64,000 nt of DNA, taken from Synchiropus splendidus (lineage: Eukaryota; Chordata; Actinopteri; Syngnathiformes; Callionymidae). Shown piece by piece: positions 63,416-64,000 of the stretch. The DNA lies in assembly GCF_027744825.2 (NCBI RefSeq), contig NC_071340.1, positions 8,137,501-8,201,500 of the forward strand. Direction: 5' to 3'. The position numbers and the translations under genes are program-made. Each line of letters opens with the position of its first letter. The first letter of the stretch is position 1. The notes under the pieces were generated by a model, which searched no databases, had not been told where the DNA came from, and worked only from the letters and a program-made list of their open reading frames with translations.

Positions 63416-64000
63416 CTGGAACACAGAGAACAAAAGTCAGTGCTGTAGCTGGAGTGCGAATTACAAGTAACATCCGACTTACGACCGTGATCGGTTCCGA
63501 CCAACCGATCATAAGTCAGATTGGACGTAAGTTCAAAATAGCCGACGCAAGGATTATAGGTGCTACTGTAGTGGTAGATGGCTTTGTGAGAGTGAGATGC
63601 TGGGATACTGTGCTGCCGTAACTGTTGTACGCGATGGCAGGCTGCTACGTGCTGCGGTGCCAGACATTGAATAAAAACAAATAAGCATTTGATGTCTGTG
63701 GTCGTAAGAACGGGTGGACTTAAGTCGTAAGTCGGATGTTACTTGTACTGTACAATAATCTTTGTCTGCATTTTTGTCCCAATATTTACAATGTAACGTG
63801 TCACCGACTAGCTAGCTGCAGGACTGTGGGCTAGTTTAGTAAGCAGAGGCCCAAGAAAGCCACTGTGTCTATTATAATTGCTGCTAGTAGCAGTATAAGG
63901 TTCCTATAAAGAGCACAACTGACGAGTTGTGGTGAAAGAAAAAATAATTTACAGGAAGGAAGGAAAGAGGATGTGACCCCGGCACTGATCCAATGATGAT
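63416..64000 (-). other. dmrt3: dmrt3 intron 1 (3' part)
   Basis: Intronic sequence upstream of the dmrt3 terminal exon, continuing past the window edge. A long open frame reads through the acceptor to 63512 but starts inside the MITE, so it is not coding. Besides the MITE at 63464-63745 it contains a DMRT-motif-like TTTACAATGTAAC at 63785-63797 and a short GGAA-rich stretch near 63953-63966. Confidence 0.85.
63464..63745. mobile_element. 282-bp MITE, Tc1/mariner type, in dmrt3 intron
   Basis: The left end (CAAGTAACATCCGACTTACG..., 63464) and right end (...TAAGTCGGATGTTACTTG, 63745) are perfect 22-bp inverted repeats. Each is flanked outside by TA (63462-63463 and 63746-63747), the target duplication of Tc1/mariner/pogo elements. 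There is no coding capacity. A second, shorter echo of the terminal motif sits inside each end (ATAAGTC and GTAAGTT near 63512-63534). Perfect termini suggest recent insertion. The superfamily follows from the TA site and terminus; the family name is unknown to me. Confidence 0.85.

Noticed and set aside
63416..63512. N-terminal extension of the dmrt3 exon frame with its own ATG
   Set aside because: It crosses a strong splice acceptor and begins inside a MITE; DMRT3 needs an upstream DM exon.

Overview
The window is vertebrate nuclear DNA, almost certainly from a teleost fish. The evidence is spliced genes with GT-AG introns, CpG-rich promoter sequence, AATAAA polyadenylation signals, a 53 kb AT-rich gene desert, many microsatellites and decayed DNA transposons of fish type. 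The only protein-coding genes I can support are two DM-domain (doublesex/mab-3 related) transcription factor genes, both on the minus strand. They are dmrt2 (dmrt2a in fish naming, complete, coding exons between 53031 and 56588) and the last exon of dmrt3 (62409-63415, whose DM-domain exon lies beyond the right edge). Their order and shared orientation match the conserved vertebrate dmrt1-dmrt3-dmrt2 cluster, so dmrt1 is expected to the right, outside the window.

Layout. 1-52842: no supportable gene. This is the desert downstream of dmrt2 (in other vertebrates it separates DMRT2 from SMARCA2). It holds at least two foldback or hAT-type DNA transposon relics (5726-6059, 12604-13060), a likely third (9407-10044), an LTR-like element (32248-32867), four dispersed repeat families each present as two copies, and simple repeats. 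52843-57210: dmrt2 with its polyA signal, three coding exons, a probable 5' noncoding exon and a CpG-rich CCAAT-box promoter. 57211-62222: dmrt2-dmrt3 intergenic region with a pyrimidine tract, a 245-bp GATA/TA microsatellite and three CTCF-like motifs in the same orientation. 62223-64000: dmrt3 polyA signal, terminal coding exon with the DMA domain, and the start of its upstream intron, which carries a 282-bp Tc1/mariner-type MITE with matching TA target sites.

Function. Both genes encode nuclear zinc-dependent DNA-binding regulators. From family knowledge, Dmrt2 acts in somite/dermomyotome and muscle development and, in fish, left-right patterning. Dmrt3 specifies dI6 spinal interneurons and is expressed in gonad. 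Dmrt1, their usual neighbour, is a testis determinant in several vertebrates. I found no bacterial-type operon, CRISPR array, tRNA or rRNA, and no evidence for a previously undescribed protein system. The points worth following up are regulatory and repeat-related.
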